DNA from: Alphaproteobacteria bacterium
GTDB taxonomy: Bacteria; Pseudomonadota; Alphaproteobacteria; Micavibrionales; Micavibrionaceae
DNA length: 50,295 nucleotides
Assembly: GCA_018063145.1 (NCBI GenBank)
Contig: JAGOQV010000002.1
Coordinates: forward strand, 1-50,295
Direction of reading: 5' to 3'
Shown here one piece after another: positions 33,201-40,836 of this stretch (position 1 is the stretch's first letter; every line of letters begins with the position of its first letter). Position numbers and translations under genes: made by a program. The notes under the pieces were generated by a model that had not been told where the DNA came from, did no database searches, and worked only from the letters and a program-made list of their open reading frames with translations.

Positions 33201-33445
33201 GAAATTGGCCCATCAAATCGGGGCCACTCCGCAACGATTTGGTCAAACGCAACGGTTGTTTTTTCATCTCCTTGAACGAGAGCTTTCTGCACATAGTCGG
33301 CAGCAAAGGTTACATCAACCGGACCTTGAGAGAATTTCCACAAGATGAGAAATATCAGAGAAAGAGACAAAAAAGAAACCCCACCGATAATTTCGGTGGC
33401 GAGGATTATAGTTTTGTGGGCAAATTTTAATGTTCGAATAATCAC
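30209..33445 (-). CDS. Giant AsmA/YhdP-like inner-membrane protein
   Basis: The 1078 residues start with a single transmembrane helix (about 17-37) and continue as a very long beta-rich periplasmic domain. The N-terminal half resembles DUF3971 and the C-terminal third resembles the AsmA-like end of YhdP, with the closing NPLSVLTPGFLRSILF motif. E. coli YhdP, with TamB and YdbH, carries phospholipids between the inner and outer membranes; the same role is inferred here. The start is a GTG at 33445 with a weak ribosome site and no better in-frame start nearby. The last residues are proline/lysine rich. It faces rplQ tail to tail. Confidence 0.82.
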   Translation of the reverse strand: MIIRTLKFAHKTIILATEIIGGVSFLSLSLIFLILWKFSQGPVDVTFAADYVQKALVQGDEKTTVAFDQIVAEWPRFDGPISLGLRGFKVFEEGKTALEIQSVGLRIAKAPLLIGLFKPEAIILNQPSVQIIRETDGDFRFLVGGNNAGPRPETPQKSSPIKEIGAAFFLGGTLPDTPLAIFSRLEHFEVRDALLVTEDHISKATWVVPKVNATLDRKANAFDVVLQYQMAGAWQKSKIELQVNRDKKKRDMRFKGRMDHVDLALFSSNFFTLRALDGQKFMFNTQLSGDLAPDMSLVRLNTLMTSEQGELNLSPTQGAPLSFSDLSANISYDRDSGKLSVHDTSLLVNDIRIELSAEHDLKKDAKSLVPVQVRIPQLSFAEIKALWPTQYKDLPAAEWLTEKLSEGTIKDLKVFLDVDPKNPLAITTEQVRASFDFENLKADYRAPLIPASAAKGHATIEDDALKISVEHGKLADLDVRKASVSVTNLTRPTPGVVNVDVDLDGPLRTIFDYIGREPINLQNIIAGEKASIRGQVEANVHVTFPAIHDLPADAVKVTVDSRMNDIRLPKIVRGLDLTGGPYALKVADGSFTLKGKGFLDDRPIDLVYSEYLNPVGAPFVSDIKASVVADQKLRDHFGIHLDQFIEGSLPVDLHYKEPQKGNIAIDVRADLTPVRFRVRPFGYDKPQGVSGEASCVAVVSGRDIQEVKNLTLTVGKDVSGSGTLKFGQVGNSQDVKSGTFRVENLGSDNNFTLLFEQTSPNSFTFDISGKSLDARSFLSAREETPVLSSKPGPAIKINAKADRIRTGKRENQFVRQAKFFARVDSDGEIHALDLQATAGKSRMSVTIKPDSKNTMQLDLTADDAGETLYAFDVYDNIIGGTLKIRGEQIAGAGVNDLKGRAVISNFSVVKAPALAQLINAFSISGLAELLQNKGIAFSKLKADFIWKKKPEGRVISLINGRTSGASVGLSFGGLVNQTKGTMDISGTVVPMSGINGIVNKIPLIGTLLTGGSNGGLIAATYAVKGPSDNPSVMINPLSVLTPGFLRSILFEGGIDMNPYDDFDEPEEPKKKSPVPMNE

Positions 33446-33576
33446 ATCAAGGTTTTTTCTTTTTTATTCACAAATCGGGAAAAACTATAGCAGAATCTCA
33501 CAAAAAAATCATAGGCTAGGCTTGACTTTTTGTTTGATAATCCCAGTTTTACTGAGAAAGCTGCAAAGGAATCCTT

Positions 33577-34053
33577 ATGACCCACTTAAAATCAGGCGAT
33601 GCTGCCCCTTTTTTCGATCTTTCCTGCGATACTGGCGCACAGTGTCGATTGTCTGACTTCGCAGGGAAGTATCTGGTCGTATATTTTTATCCTAAGGATG
33701 ACACCCCTGGCTGCACGAAGGAATCCTGTTCTTTTAATGAATCCCTAGGGGACTTGCAGAAAATAAACGCTCAAGTGGTTGGCATTTCGCGGGACAGTGT
33801 GGAAAGCCATCAAAAGTTCAAAGCCAAGTATAATTTGTCTTTTCCGCTGCTCTCTGATGATTCTGGGGAAGTCTGTAATGCTTACGGCGTATGGGCTGAG
33901 AAGTCCATGTACGGAAAAAAATACATGGGGATTGAGCGATCCACGTTTTTGATTGACGGTACTGGAAAAATTCTTCGTGTCTGGTCAAACGTCAAAGTGG
34001 ATGGACACAGCGAAGAAATTCTAGCTGCGATCAAAGAATTCAACGGTCGTTAG
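33577..34053 (+). CDS. bcp: Thioredoxin-dependent peroxiredoxin, Bcp/PrxQ family
   Basis: The enzyme reduces hydroperoxides in the cytosol using thioredoxin. The 158 residues carry the Bcp signature YFYPKDDTPGCTKESCSFNE, with peroxidatic Cys46 and resolving Cys51. GISRDSVESHQKFKAKY and the MGIERSTFLID segment follow. AAAGGA lies 6 bases before ATG 33577. It is divergent from the AsmA-like gene across 131 bases and converges on the 34057 gene, three bases from its end. Confidence 0.93.
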   Translation: MTHLKSGDAAPFFDLSCDTGAQCRLSDFAGKYLVVYFYPKDDTPGCTKESCSFNESLGDLQKINAQVVGISRDSVESHQKFKAKYNLSFPLLSDDSGEVCNAYGVWAEKSMYGKKYMGIERSTFLIDGTGKILRVWSNVKVDGHSEEILAAIKEFNGR

Positions 34054-34056
34054 AAA

Positions 34057-34410
34057 TTAGGCTGCCCGTCTAAGGCTACCGAAAACTTCCCCAAAAGGGA
34101 CAATCTGACCTGACCACATATTGAGGGATTCGTCATCCCCTTGTAGAAATTGTACGGACTCACTGTGGGGAAACATAGGGGCCTGAGCGTTTTGGTTGGT
34201 TGCTAGGAAGATTGAGGACAATAAAACATCAAGACCTTGACCACGCACACGGATCAAATGGCCATTCTCGAAAATAAAACGCAGGCCACAAAGGTCAATC
34301 TTTTCACAAACTTTTCCTGCCACAGACTCGAAGCTTAATTGTCCGTGAGCACGGGCAATTTTCGCCATAGACCAGAGTTTTTCAATTCGTACAGACAGTT
34401 CATTTTGCAT
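34057..34410 (-). CDS. Conserved-looking small protein of unknown function
   Basis: The 117-residue product is not one I recognise. It has no signal peptide or membrane helix. It starts with a helix-like segment (MQNELSVRIEKLWSMAKIA), then a mixed region with two close Cys (about residues 34 and 41), and ends in SGQIVPFGEVFGSLRRAA. The start lies three bases after the stop of the hydrolase gene 34414-35127 on the same strand, with AAAGG in the end of that gene, so they are likely co-translated. A partner role with the hydrolase is inferred only from position. Confidence 0.7.
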   Translation of the reverse strand: MQNELSVRIEKLWSMAKIARAHGQLSFESVAGKVCEKIDLCGLRFIFENGHLIRVRGQGLDVLLSSIFLATNQNAQAPMFPHSESVQFLQGDDESLNMWSGQIVPFGEVFGSLRRAA

Positions 34411-34413
34411 TGG

Positions 34414-35127
34414 TTAGGCAACCTTTCTGGTTTTGGCTTTTGTAATTTTTTCGTCCCCAGAAAGGCTTTTGGTTGGCACAAGAATCGTTCCAACACTGCG
34501 TAAGTTCAAATAGTCGTGAATATGGGCCATCAATGTTTCCATTTGGTCATTGAAGAAATGGTTGGCTCCGTCAACAACCCGATAGTCAATTTTGATTCCT
34601 TTTTGTGTATTCAGACGCTGGACCACTTTTTCAACCATTGGCTCGGGCACGATGTTGTCGCGATTGCCATGAAGGATAAGGCCAGATTGAGGGCAAGGAG
34701 CCAGAAAGCTGAAGTCAATTTCATTGGCTGGCGGGCTGACTGATACAAACCCCTTAATTTCTGGACGGCGCATCAAAAGCTGCATACCGATCCACGCCCC
34801 AAAAGCAAATCCTCCAACCCAAACATAAGGGGCGTTAGGGTTCAGGGCTTGCATCCAGTCTAGGGCCGCCGCTGCATCTGAGAGTTCGCCTTCGCCTTTG
34901 TCAAAAACGCCTTGGCTCTGACCTACGCCGCGAAAATTAAAACGAAGTGTTGAGAACCCGTGCTCAACAAAAGCGTTGTACATCGAATAAGGGATACGGT
35001 GGTTCATCGTGCCCCCCCGCTCCGGATTCGGATGGAGGATCAACGCAAGTGGTGCGTTGGGGGCTTTGGAATGAGAATAACGCGCTTCCAAACGGCCTGC
35101 AGGGCCGCTAATGATAATATCTGGCAT
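34414..35127 (-). CDS. COG2945-type alpha/beta hydrolase, nucleophile Ser replaced by Ala
   Basis: The 237 residues fit the alpha/beta hydrolase fold of the COG2945 group: LILHPNPERGGTMNHR near the start, RFNFRGVGQSQG, LAPCPQSGLILHGNRDNIVP and DGANHFF. The elbow usually reads GxSxG, but here it is GFAFG with Ala108. Asp157 and His190 of the triad are kept. It may therefore bind rather than cleave, or use another residue. It is divergent from the cysteine desulfurase gene. GGGACCT just before ATG 35127 may be hidden in a stem. The C-terminus has an extra Lys-rich tail. Confidence 0.85.
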   Translation of the reverse strand: MPDIIISGPAGRLEARYSHSKAPNAPLALILHPNPERGGTMNHRIPYSMYNAFVEHGFSTLRFNFRGVGQSQGVFDKGEGELSDAAAALDWMQALNPNAPYVWVGGFAFGAWIGMQLLMRRPEIKGFVSVSPPANEIDFSFLAPCPQSGLILHGNRDNIVPEPMVEKVVQRLNTQKGIKIDYRVVDGANHFFNDQMETLMAHIHDYLNLRSVGTILVPTKSLSGDEKITKAKTRKVA

Positions 35128-35181
35128 AGGTCCCGTAATCTCTTCTGTTTAAGATCAATTTTTTGATATTGGAAGGGACCT
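35128..35181 (-). promoter_or_regulatory. Inverted repeat that could hide the hydrolase ribosome site
   Basis: AGGTCCC (35128-35134) and GGGACCT (35175-35181) are perfect inverted repeats. An inner ATCAA/TTGAT stem (35154-35167) lies between them. In the hydrolase mRNA the downstream arm GGGACCT sits directly before the ATG, so pairing would cover the likely ribosome site. It may equally be a DNA operator between the divergent genes. Confidence 0.35.
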
Positions 35182-35274
35182 TAGCCGATCTGAATTGCTT
35201 TTGTCCAATAATTTCTCATAACGTATTGATTTTACTGTGGATATTTTGTCTTTTCCCCTTATATACTCGCTCCT

Positions 35275-36408
35275 ATGAAAAGAACCACTTATCTTGACCA
35301 TAATGCTACTACCAAAATTCGTCCCGAAGCCTTGGAGCTTTTGCTTGCCGCAGCTTCGGACTCAGGAAATGCATCTTCTATTCATGGGTTTGGACGTGCG
35401 GCTCGGAAATATGTTGAGGAAGCCCGTAATCGAATCTCTTCTCTTCTTGATGTTGGTCCTAACCAAGTTTTTTTCAACAGCGGTGCAACGGAGGGCAATA
35501 ATACGATCTTAAGAGGATTTGGCGAAGGGCGTATTCTTGTTTCATCTATTGAACATCCATCGGTATTGCAAAGCGGGGTTTCGGCAGATCTTATCCCTGT
35601 TGGCTCTGATGGGGTTGTTGATGTGGCCGCTTTTTCGGAACAGATCCGTAAAGGACCTTCTCCCGTTCTTGTTTCTGTTATGTTGGTGAATAACGAAACC
35701 GGAGTTATTCAACCAGTTGCTGAGATTTCGCGCATTGCAAAAGAGGCGGGGAGTTTGGTCCATTGTGATGCGGTGCAGGGTTTTGGCCGCATAAAATTTA
35801 CTCGCGAAAGTTTGGGGGTTGATTTTCTGACTCTCTCCTCGCACAAAATTGGCGGACCCCAAGGCGTTGGGGCTTTGGTTATGGCTCCGCGTGTTCCTCT
35901 TCCCCGCCTTTTGATGGGGGGAGGCCAAGAACGCAGCCACCGCGCTGGAACAGAAAATGTTGCTGGCATCGCGGCCTTTGGTCTTGCGGCTCAACTGGCT
36001 GTTGAATCTCTTCCTGACTTTGCCAAACTGTCCCTTCTGCGTGACCAGATCGAGAAGGCGGTTCGTTGTAATTTTGTGCGCATTCAGGGAGCAACGGCAC
36101 AGCGCGTTGCCAACACCACCTTGCTGACCGTGCGGGGACAATCAAGTGAGGTTTTGTTGATTGGCTTTGATCTTGAGGGTGTTGCCTTAAGCGGTGGGTC
36201 GGCTTGCTCTAGCGGGGCGACACATTCTTCCCATGTTCTCAAAGCGATGGGTGTGCCAGAGGAAGAAGCCGGAGGCGCTTTGCGTATTTCTTTCGGGTGG
36301 AATAGTACCCAAAAAGATGTTGATGAATTTGTTCGCGCATGGAATAACCTGCGTTCTCGTGTCATGAAAGATTTAGACAATGCCCCTGCTTCATTTCGTT
36401 CTGCTTGA
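35275..36408 (+). CDS. Cysteine desulfurase, NifS/IscS type
   Basis: A PLP-dependent enzyme that takes sulfur from cysteine for Fe-S cluster or other sulfur products. The 377 residues start TYLDHNATT. The PLP lysine is Lys191 in SSHKIGGPQG, and the active cysteine is Cys311 in GGSACSSGATHSSHV, the group I long-loop form. NNETGVIQP and HCDAVQGFGR are also typical. The end overlaps the ferredoxin start by 29 bases. No iscU, iscA or suf gene is beside it. I do not assign iscS because alphaproteobacteria often carry a second NifS-like paralogue. Confidence 0.92.
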   Translation: MKRTTYLDHNATTKIRPEALELLLAAASDSGNASSIHGFGRAARKYVEEARNRISSLLDVGPNQVFFNSGATEGNNTILRGFGEGRILVSSIEHPSVLQSGVSADLIPVGSDGVVDVAAFSEQIRKGPSPVLVSVMLVNNETGVIQPVAEISRIAKEAGSLVHCDAVQGFGRIKFTRESLGVDFLTLSSHKIGGPQGVGALVMAPRVPLPRLLMGGGQERSHRAGTENVAGIAAFGLAAQLAVESLPDFAKLSLLRDQIEKAVRCNFVRIQGATAQRVANTTLLTVRGQSSEVLLIGFDLEGVALSGGSACSSGATHSSHVLKAMGVPEEEAGGALRISFGWNSTQKDVDEFVRAWNNLRSRVMKDLDNAPASFRSA

Positions 36409-36721
36409 CGGTTCGATGGCTACCATTGATGCGCCTCTTGGCCTTTCAGTCATGGAAGTTGCCGTTAAAAACAATCTCGATAAAATCGAGGGCGCGTGCG
36501 GTGGTTCACTCGCTTGCGCGACCTGCCATGTTTACGTTCATCCCGATTGGTGGGACAAGGTCTTGCCCGTAGAAGGGGAAGTTTCTGAGGAAGAAGAAGA
36601 TATGCTTGATCTTGCTTTTAACTTGACCAAAAAATCTCGGTTATCTTGCCAAATCATTGTGACTGAAGAGCTGAACGGCTTGATCCTTGCCCTCCCGGGA
36701 AGCAAACCGGATTGGCTCTAG
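36380..36721 (+). CDS. [2Fe-2S] ferredoxin, adrenodoxin type
   Basis: The 113-residue product is an electron carrier of the ISC/adrenodoxin class. The cluster cysteines are Cys40, Cys46, Cys49 and Cys90, in GACGGSLACATCHVYV and RLSCQI. EEEDMLDLAF is the typical acidic partner-binding helix. It starts inside the last 29 bases of the cysteine desulfurase gene, so the two are translated from one mRNA. It likely supplies electrons for cluster assembly. A perfect inverted repeat follows its stop. Confidence 0.93.
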   Translation: MPLLHFVLLDGSMATIDAPLGLSVMEVAVKNNLDKIEGACGGSLACATCHVYVHPDWWDKVLPVEGEVSEEEEDMLDLAFNLTKKSRLSCQIIVTEELNGLILALPGSKPDWL

Positions 36722-36723
36722 GA

Positions 36724-36759
36724 TGTGCTGACATTCAAAATAGTTTGAATGTCAGCACA
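36724..36759. terminator. Perfect 16-bp inverted repeat between convergent genes
   Basis: TGTGCTGACATTCAAA (36724-36739) pairs perfectly with TTTGAATGTCAGCACA (36744-36759) around ATAG. It lies between the ferredoxin stop and the end of the TyrA-like gene. There is no long T tail, though the inner arm ends are A/T. It could end transcription in both directions or protect mRNA ends. Confidence 0.6.
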
Positions 36760-36761
36760 CT

Positions 36762-37502
36762 CTAGGCCAGTCTGCCCAGTTTTTCTTCTAGTCGTTTGAC
36801 CGCGTCAAAAAAGGAATGTTTGGTGGATTCAACATAAGGGTTTTCGCGTTGAATAGCCAAAAACAATTCTTCACTGTCATAGCGGATCATTTCAACCATT
36901 TCGTCCAGCAAGGCGTATGTCTTTGTTTTTTGCTCAATGTTTGGAATGTCCATAAAGGTAAAAATCTTGGCCACTAGGTGAGTCAGGCCCTGCACATAGG
37001 CCATTTCACGATCATGCTCATCAGGGGTTTTCTCAAGCACGTTTAGGTTCAAAGTTTCACAGAGAAACTTGCGAATACAGGCGGCGCGGCTGGATCGTAT
37101 ATCGCACAAGGTAATATTCATACCAGAGATTCCGTTTCGCCCACTTTGGGGACCAAAGAGAGGGTGAAGACTCACAATTTCAACAAAATCGGGAAGAACT
37201 TGATCTAGAATCTTAGTTGGAACAATTTTCACGGAACACAAATCCATGACCAACTGACCGCTGCGAAGCAAAGGAGAGATGTTTTCTGCCACGGTTTTTA
37301 TGCTTTGAATGGGAACACACAAGATTAAAATTTCGCAGGAACAAACGTCTTGCAAAGATCCAATTTGAACATGAGGCGGCAGGACCAGAGAAGTTAGGTC
37401 CCTCATCTGGTCATAAATTTTGATGGTTTGGAAATGGGGAGCAAGATGCGGGAGCATAAACTCTCCGAATGCGCCGATCCCGATGACCCCAAGTGTTTTC
37501 AT
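36762..37502 (-). CDS. Prephenate/arogenate dehydrogenase-like protein (TyrA family)
   Basis: The 246 residues start with a Rossmann fold (GVIGIGAFGEFM, residues 4-15), then show LCVPIQSI and the TyrA-type SLHPLFGPQSG with its conserved His. The C-terminal half is helical. This fits NAD(P)-linked oxidation of prephenate or arogenate toward tyrosine, as in plant-type arogenate dehydrogenases. It is shorter than many bacterial TyrA proteins and has no ACT or chorismate mutase domain. Nearby genes are not aromatic-pathway genes. Substrate choice is uncertain. It is divergent from glyQ. Confidence 0.78.
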   Translation of the reverse strand: MKTLGVIGIGAFGEFMLPHLAPHFQTIKIYDQMRDLTSLVLPPHVQIGSLQDVCSCEILILCVPIQSIKTVAENISPLLRSGQLVMDLCSVKIVPTKILDQVLPDFVEIVSLHPLFGPQSGRNGISGMNITLCDIRSSRAACIRKFLCETLNLNVLEKTPDEHDREMAYVQGLTHLVAKIFTFMDIPNIEQKTKTYALLDEMVEMIRYDSEELFLAIQRENPYVESTKHSFFDAVKRLEEKLGRLA

Positions 37503-37665
37503 ATTAAATAGCCTTTCTCAAATGTTCTTTCTTTGACAATAATAGATGATGCCTTTTTTTATAACCAAATCCGTGGTAACTAGGGCTCTTAATGTATTCT
37601 TATTTAATCGCGAATTTGCCATTTGGCCAGAACCTTATGGCAGAGATTGGGAGTTGTCCGAAACC

Positions 37666-38526
37666 ATGAGCAAAGTTAAATCATTTCAAGGCTTGATCCT
37701 TGCCCTGCAAGATTACTGGGCGGCTCAGGGGTGTGTCATTTTGCAGCCCTATGATATGGAGATGGGAGCGGGAACTTTTAATCCGGCAACTGTCTTGCGG
37801 GCCCTTGGTTCTGGTGGATGGAAAGCGGCTTATGTGCAACCTTCCCGCCGTCCGACCGATGGGCGATATGGCGAAAATCCTAACCGCCTTCAAATGCACC
37901 ACCAGTATCAGGTGATTGTCAAACCTTCGCCGGAAAATTCCCAAGAGCTTTATTTGAATTCTTTGTTGGCCATTGGCATTGATCCTTTGAAACACGATTT
38001 GCGCTTTGTTGAGGATGACTGGGAGAGTCCAACTCTGGGTGCGTGGGGCCTCGGTTGGGAAGTCTGGTGCGATGGCATGGAAATTTCTCAGTACACTTAT
38101 TTCCAGCAAGTGGGTGGGCTTGACTGCAACCCTGTTTCTCTTGAGCTGACCTACGGGCTCGAACGCCTCGCTATGTATGTGCTGGATGTCGATAATGTTT
38201 ATGATCTGCCGTATAATGACACAGGTTACAAATACGGCGATGTCTTCCTGAAGAACGAACAACAGATGTCAGCTTTCAATTTTGATCATGCCGATACGGA
38301 TATGTTGTTCCAACAGTTCATTTTTGCAGAAAAATCCTGCCAGCACCTTTTGAATCAGAAATTGTCTCTGCCGGCCTATGAACAATGCTTGAAGGCTTCC
38401 CATACTTTCAATCTTTTGGATTCACGCGGAGTGATTTCCGTTCTGGAACGGCAAGGATACATTGCGCGTGTGCGCGGACTTGCCAAACAATGCTGCGAAG
38501 TCTGGTCAGAAAATATTGCAGCCTAA
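37666..38526 (+). CDS. glyQ: Glycine-tRNA ligase alpha subunit
   Basis: GlyQ and GlyS form the alpha2-beta2 enzyme that charges tRNA-Gly. The alpha subunit holds the class II catalytic site. I take ATG 37666, giving 286 residues from [19 protein letters not shown], because family proteins start near this point. The frame is open upstream to 37546 but that extension looks unrelated. The ribosome site GGGAG is somewhat far. Motifs [31 protein letters not shown] and [10 protein letters not shown] are all present. glyS follows after 33 bases. Confidence 0.95.
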   Translation: MSKVKSFQGLILALQDYWAAQGCVILQPYDMEMGAGTFNPATVLRALGSGGWKAAYVQPSRRPTDGRYGENPNRLQMHHQYQVIVKPSPENSQELYLNSLLAIGIDPLKHDLRFVEDDWESPTLGAWGLGWEVWCDGMEISQYTYFQQVGGLDCNPVSLELTYGLERLAMYVLDVDNVYDLPYNDTGYKYGDVFLKNEQQMSAFNFDHADTDMLFQQFIFAEKSCQHLLNQKLSLPAYEQCLKASHTFNLLDSRGVISVLERQGYIARVRGLAKQCCEVWSENIAA

Positions 38527-38559
38527 ACTTAAAAACATCTCCACGATAAGAGAGCTCAA

Positions 38560-40605
38560 ATGTCTGAATTGTTGATTGAATTGTTTTCCGAAGAAATTCC
38601 TGCTCGTATGCAAGTGGCAGCCGAGGAAGGCTTTGCCAAACTGGTTTGCGACCGCTTGGAAGCCAAGGGGATTGTTTATCAATCCTGCGCAACCTATTCC
38701 ACGCCGCGCCGTTTGGCCCTGCATATTACAGGTATTCCGGCCTTGCGCGAGGATCGCAGCGAGGAGTTAAAAGGCCCTGCGCTGACTGCGCCGTCTCAGG
38801 CTATTGAGGGGTTTCTCAAGCGGGCTGGTCTCAAGAATGTTTCTGAGTGTGAGCAGAAAGATGTCAAGGGAACAACCTACTATTTTCATACGATCCGGCA
38901 TAAGGGAGGTCCGACCTCGGAGGCATTGGGCGAACTGATTATCGGATCTTTGGCGGCGATGACGTGGCCAAAATCTATGCGGTGGGGAAACTCTTCCGTA
39001 CGCTGGGCACGCCCACTGCACAGTGTTCTAGCGTTGTTTGATGGAAAAGTTGTTGAGGGAGAGTTTGATCTTGGTGGTGGGCAATCTATTCGCTTTGGTA
39101 ACCAAACGCGGGGCCATCGGTTTATGAGCGATGGTCAGAGTTTTTCTGTCGCAAGTTTTGAAGACTATGCTCAGAAACTCGAGTCAAAATCAGTTATCTT
39201 GAGCCGTGCGGCTCGTAAGGAGAAAATCTGGAACAGTGTTCAGGCGGCAGCAACCAAAGCAGGATTTACCGCAAAATTTGATGAAAAACTTTTGGAAGAA
39301 GTGACAGGGCTTGTTGAGTGGCCCGTGCCGTTTCTCGGGGAGTTTGATGCAGAATTTTTAGATATTCCTCCGGAAGTGATTACAACCTCCATGCGAGACC
39401 ACCAGCGGTACTTTGCTGTTCTGGACCAATCCGGAAAATTGTCCAATCATTTTATTTGTGTAGCCAATGTCCAGCCAAACGACGAAGGGAAGACGATCAT
39501 CTATGGCAACCGGAAGGTATTGCGGGCGCGTCTGTCGGATGCGCGATTTTTTTGGGATCAGGATAAGAAACATAAATTGGAAGACTATTTGCCCCGTCTT
39601 GAGCAAATTCGTTTTCACGAAAAACTGGGCAGTATGACTGAAAAGGCTATGAGGCTCCAGTCCCTCGCGGGCTTTATTGCCTCTGGTATCAACGCTGATA
39701 AAGTAAAAGCTGAACGTGCGGCTTTGCTTGCCAAAGCGGATCTGGTGACTGGCATGGTTCGTGAATTTCCTGAACTGCAGGGAATTATGGGTGGGTACTA
39801 CGCTGCCGCCGCTGGAGGAGACCAGCAAGTGGCTGAAGCGATTAAATCTCATTACTCTCCTGCTGGTCCGAATGATTCTTGCCCGAGTGATCCGGTGGCT
39901 GTGGCAGTTGCCCTTGCTGATAAGGTGGACACCTTGGTTGGGTTCTTCTCTATTGGTGAAAAGCCAACAGGCAGTAAGGACCCTTTCGCGCTGCGCCGCT
40001 CGGCCTTGGGTATTATTCGCCTCGTGCTGGATAATAACTTGACGATTGATCTGCCCTCTGTCTTGGCTCAGGCAGCGTCTTTGTACAATACGCCGTTACC
40101 GTCAGATATTGCAGAGTTTATGTCTGATCGCTTTAAGGTTCTGATGAAAGGACAAGGCACCCCGCATAATATTATTGAAGCTGTTGCTTCCGGAGAAAAT
40201 TTTCTGGATATGCGCAACCGGATGATTCAACTCTCAGGTTTTCTTGACACGGATAAGGGGAAAGACTTTGTCTTGACCGCCAAGCGGGCGATTAGCATCC
40301 TCGAAACCGAGGAGAAAAAAGGAGCCAGCTCTACAACGGTCAAAGAATCCGGCCTGACGCAACCCGAAGAACAGGACTTGTATCGGGCGTTGCTGGCGAT
40401 GACTCCCCAGTTCAATAGCTTTATCAAAGGGGCTGATTATCAAGGGGCGATGACGTGTCTTGCCAATGTCAAAGATAAGGTTGACCTGTTCTTTGATAAG
40501 GTGGTGGTTAACGACAATAATCCTGAAACAAGAGCAAACCGCCTTGCTGTTTTATCTAAGATTCGCGGCTTTGCGCAGCAAATTGCGGATTTTGGACGGC
40601 TTTGA
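38560..40605 (+). CDS. glyS: Glycine-tRNA ligase beta subunit
   Basis: The beta subunit binds tRNA-Gly and completes the bacterial-type heterotetramer. The 681 residues match the 690-residue E. coli protein: ELFSEEIPARM at the start, TPRRLALHI, TRGHRFM, the HD-like ALADKVDTLVGFFSIGEKPTGSKDPFALRR region and a C-terminal anticodon-binding domain (VNDNNPETRANRLAVLSKI). AAGAGAG lies before ATG 38560. A terminator-like hairpin follows. Confidence 0.98.
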   Translation: MSELLIELFSEEIPARMQVAAEEGFAKLVCDRLEAKGIVYQSCATYSTPRRLALHITGIPALREDRSEELKGPALTAPSQAIEGFLKRAGLKNVSECEQKDVKGTTYYFHTIRHKGGPTSEALGELIIGSLAAMTWPKSMRWGNSSVRWARPLHSVLALFDGKVVEGEFDLGGGQSIRFGNQTRGHRFMSDGQSFSVASFEDYAQKLESKSVILSRAARKEKIWNSVQAAATKAGFTAKFDEKLLEEVTGLVEWPVPFLGEFDAEFLDIPPEVITTSMRDHQRYFAVLDQSGKLSNHFICVANVQPNDEGKTIIYGNRKVLRARLSDARFFWDQDKKHKLEDYLPRLEQIRFHEKLGSMTEKAMRLQSLAGFIASGINADKVKAERAALLAKADLVTGMVREFPELQGIMGGYYAAAAGGDQQVAEAIKSHYSPAGPNDSCPSDPVAVAVALADKVDTLVGFFSIGEKPTGSKDPFALRRSALGIIRLVLDNNLTIDLPSVLAQAASLYNTPLPSDIAEFMSDRFKVLMKGQGTPHNIIEAVASGENFLDMRNRMIQLSGFLDTDKGKDFVLTAKRAISILETEEKKGASSTTVKESGLTQPEEQDLYRALLAMTPQFNSFIKGADYQGAMTCLANVKDKVDLFFDKVVVNDNNPETRANRLAVLSKIRGFAQQIADFGRL

Positions 40606-40617
40606 TTCTAAAAACCA

Positions 40618-40651
40618 AAACCCGCTGCGAGGAGGGACAAGCAGCGGGTTT
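40618..40651. terminator. Terminator-like hairpin after glyS
   Basis: AAACCCGCTGC (40618-40628) pairs with GCAGCGGGTTT (40641-40651) around a 12-base loop. The T tail is short (three T), so termination may be partial. Confidence 0.65.
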
Positions 40652-40738
40652 CATATATGGTCGGTTGGTCTGAGGTGTCTTAGTTAAGATTTCAACGCTG
40701 AAACTATGAATTCTTATCTTCTTTCATCATGGCAGAGG

Positions 40739-40794
40739 AATATGGCGGAATTTTGGTCCATATTTGCCTTATTTACGCCATATTGTTATATATT
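40739..40794 (+). promoter_or_regulatory. Possible promoter and 9-bp inverted repeat upstream of the DUF808 gene
   Basis: TTGCCT (40764-40769) and TATATA (40787-40792) have 17-base spacing. AATATGGCG (40739-40747) and CGCCATATT (40776-40784) are perfect inverted repeats. One arm lies upstream of the -35 and one inside the spacer, a layout that fits a repressor site. No regulator gene is adjacent. Confidence 0.4.
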
Positions 40795-40836
40795 CTCTGT
40801 CTTTAATGATGCTGTTTTTTTACGATGGAGTGGGTT

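Noticed and set aside
37546-37665. 40-residue N-terminal extension of GlyQ
   Set aside because: The extension has no similarity to GlyQ and the family begins near residue 41; it lies in the upstream spacer.
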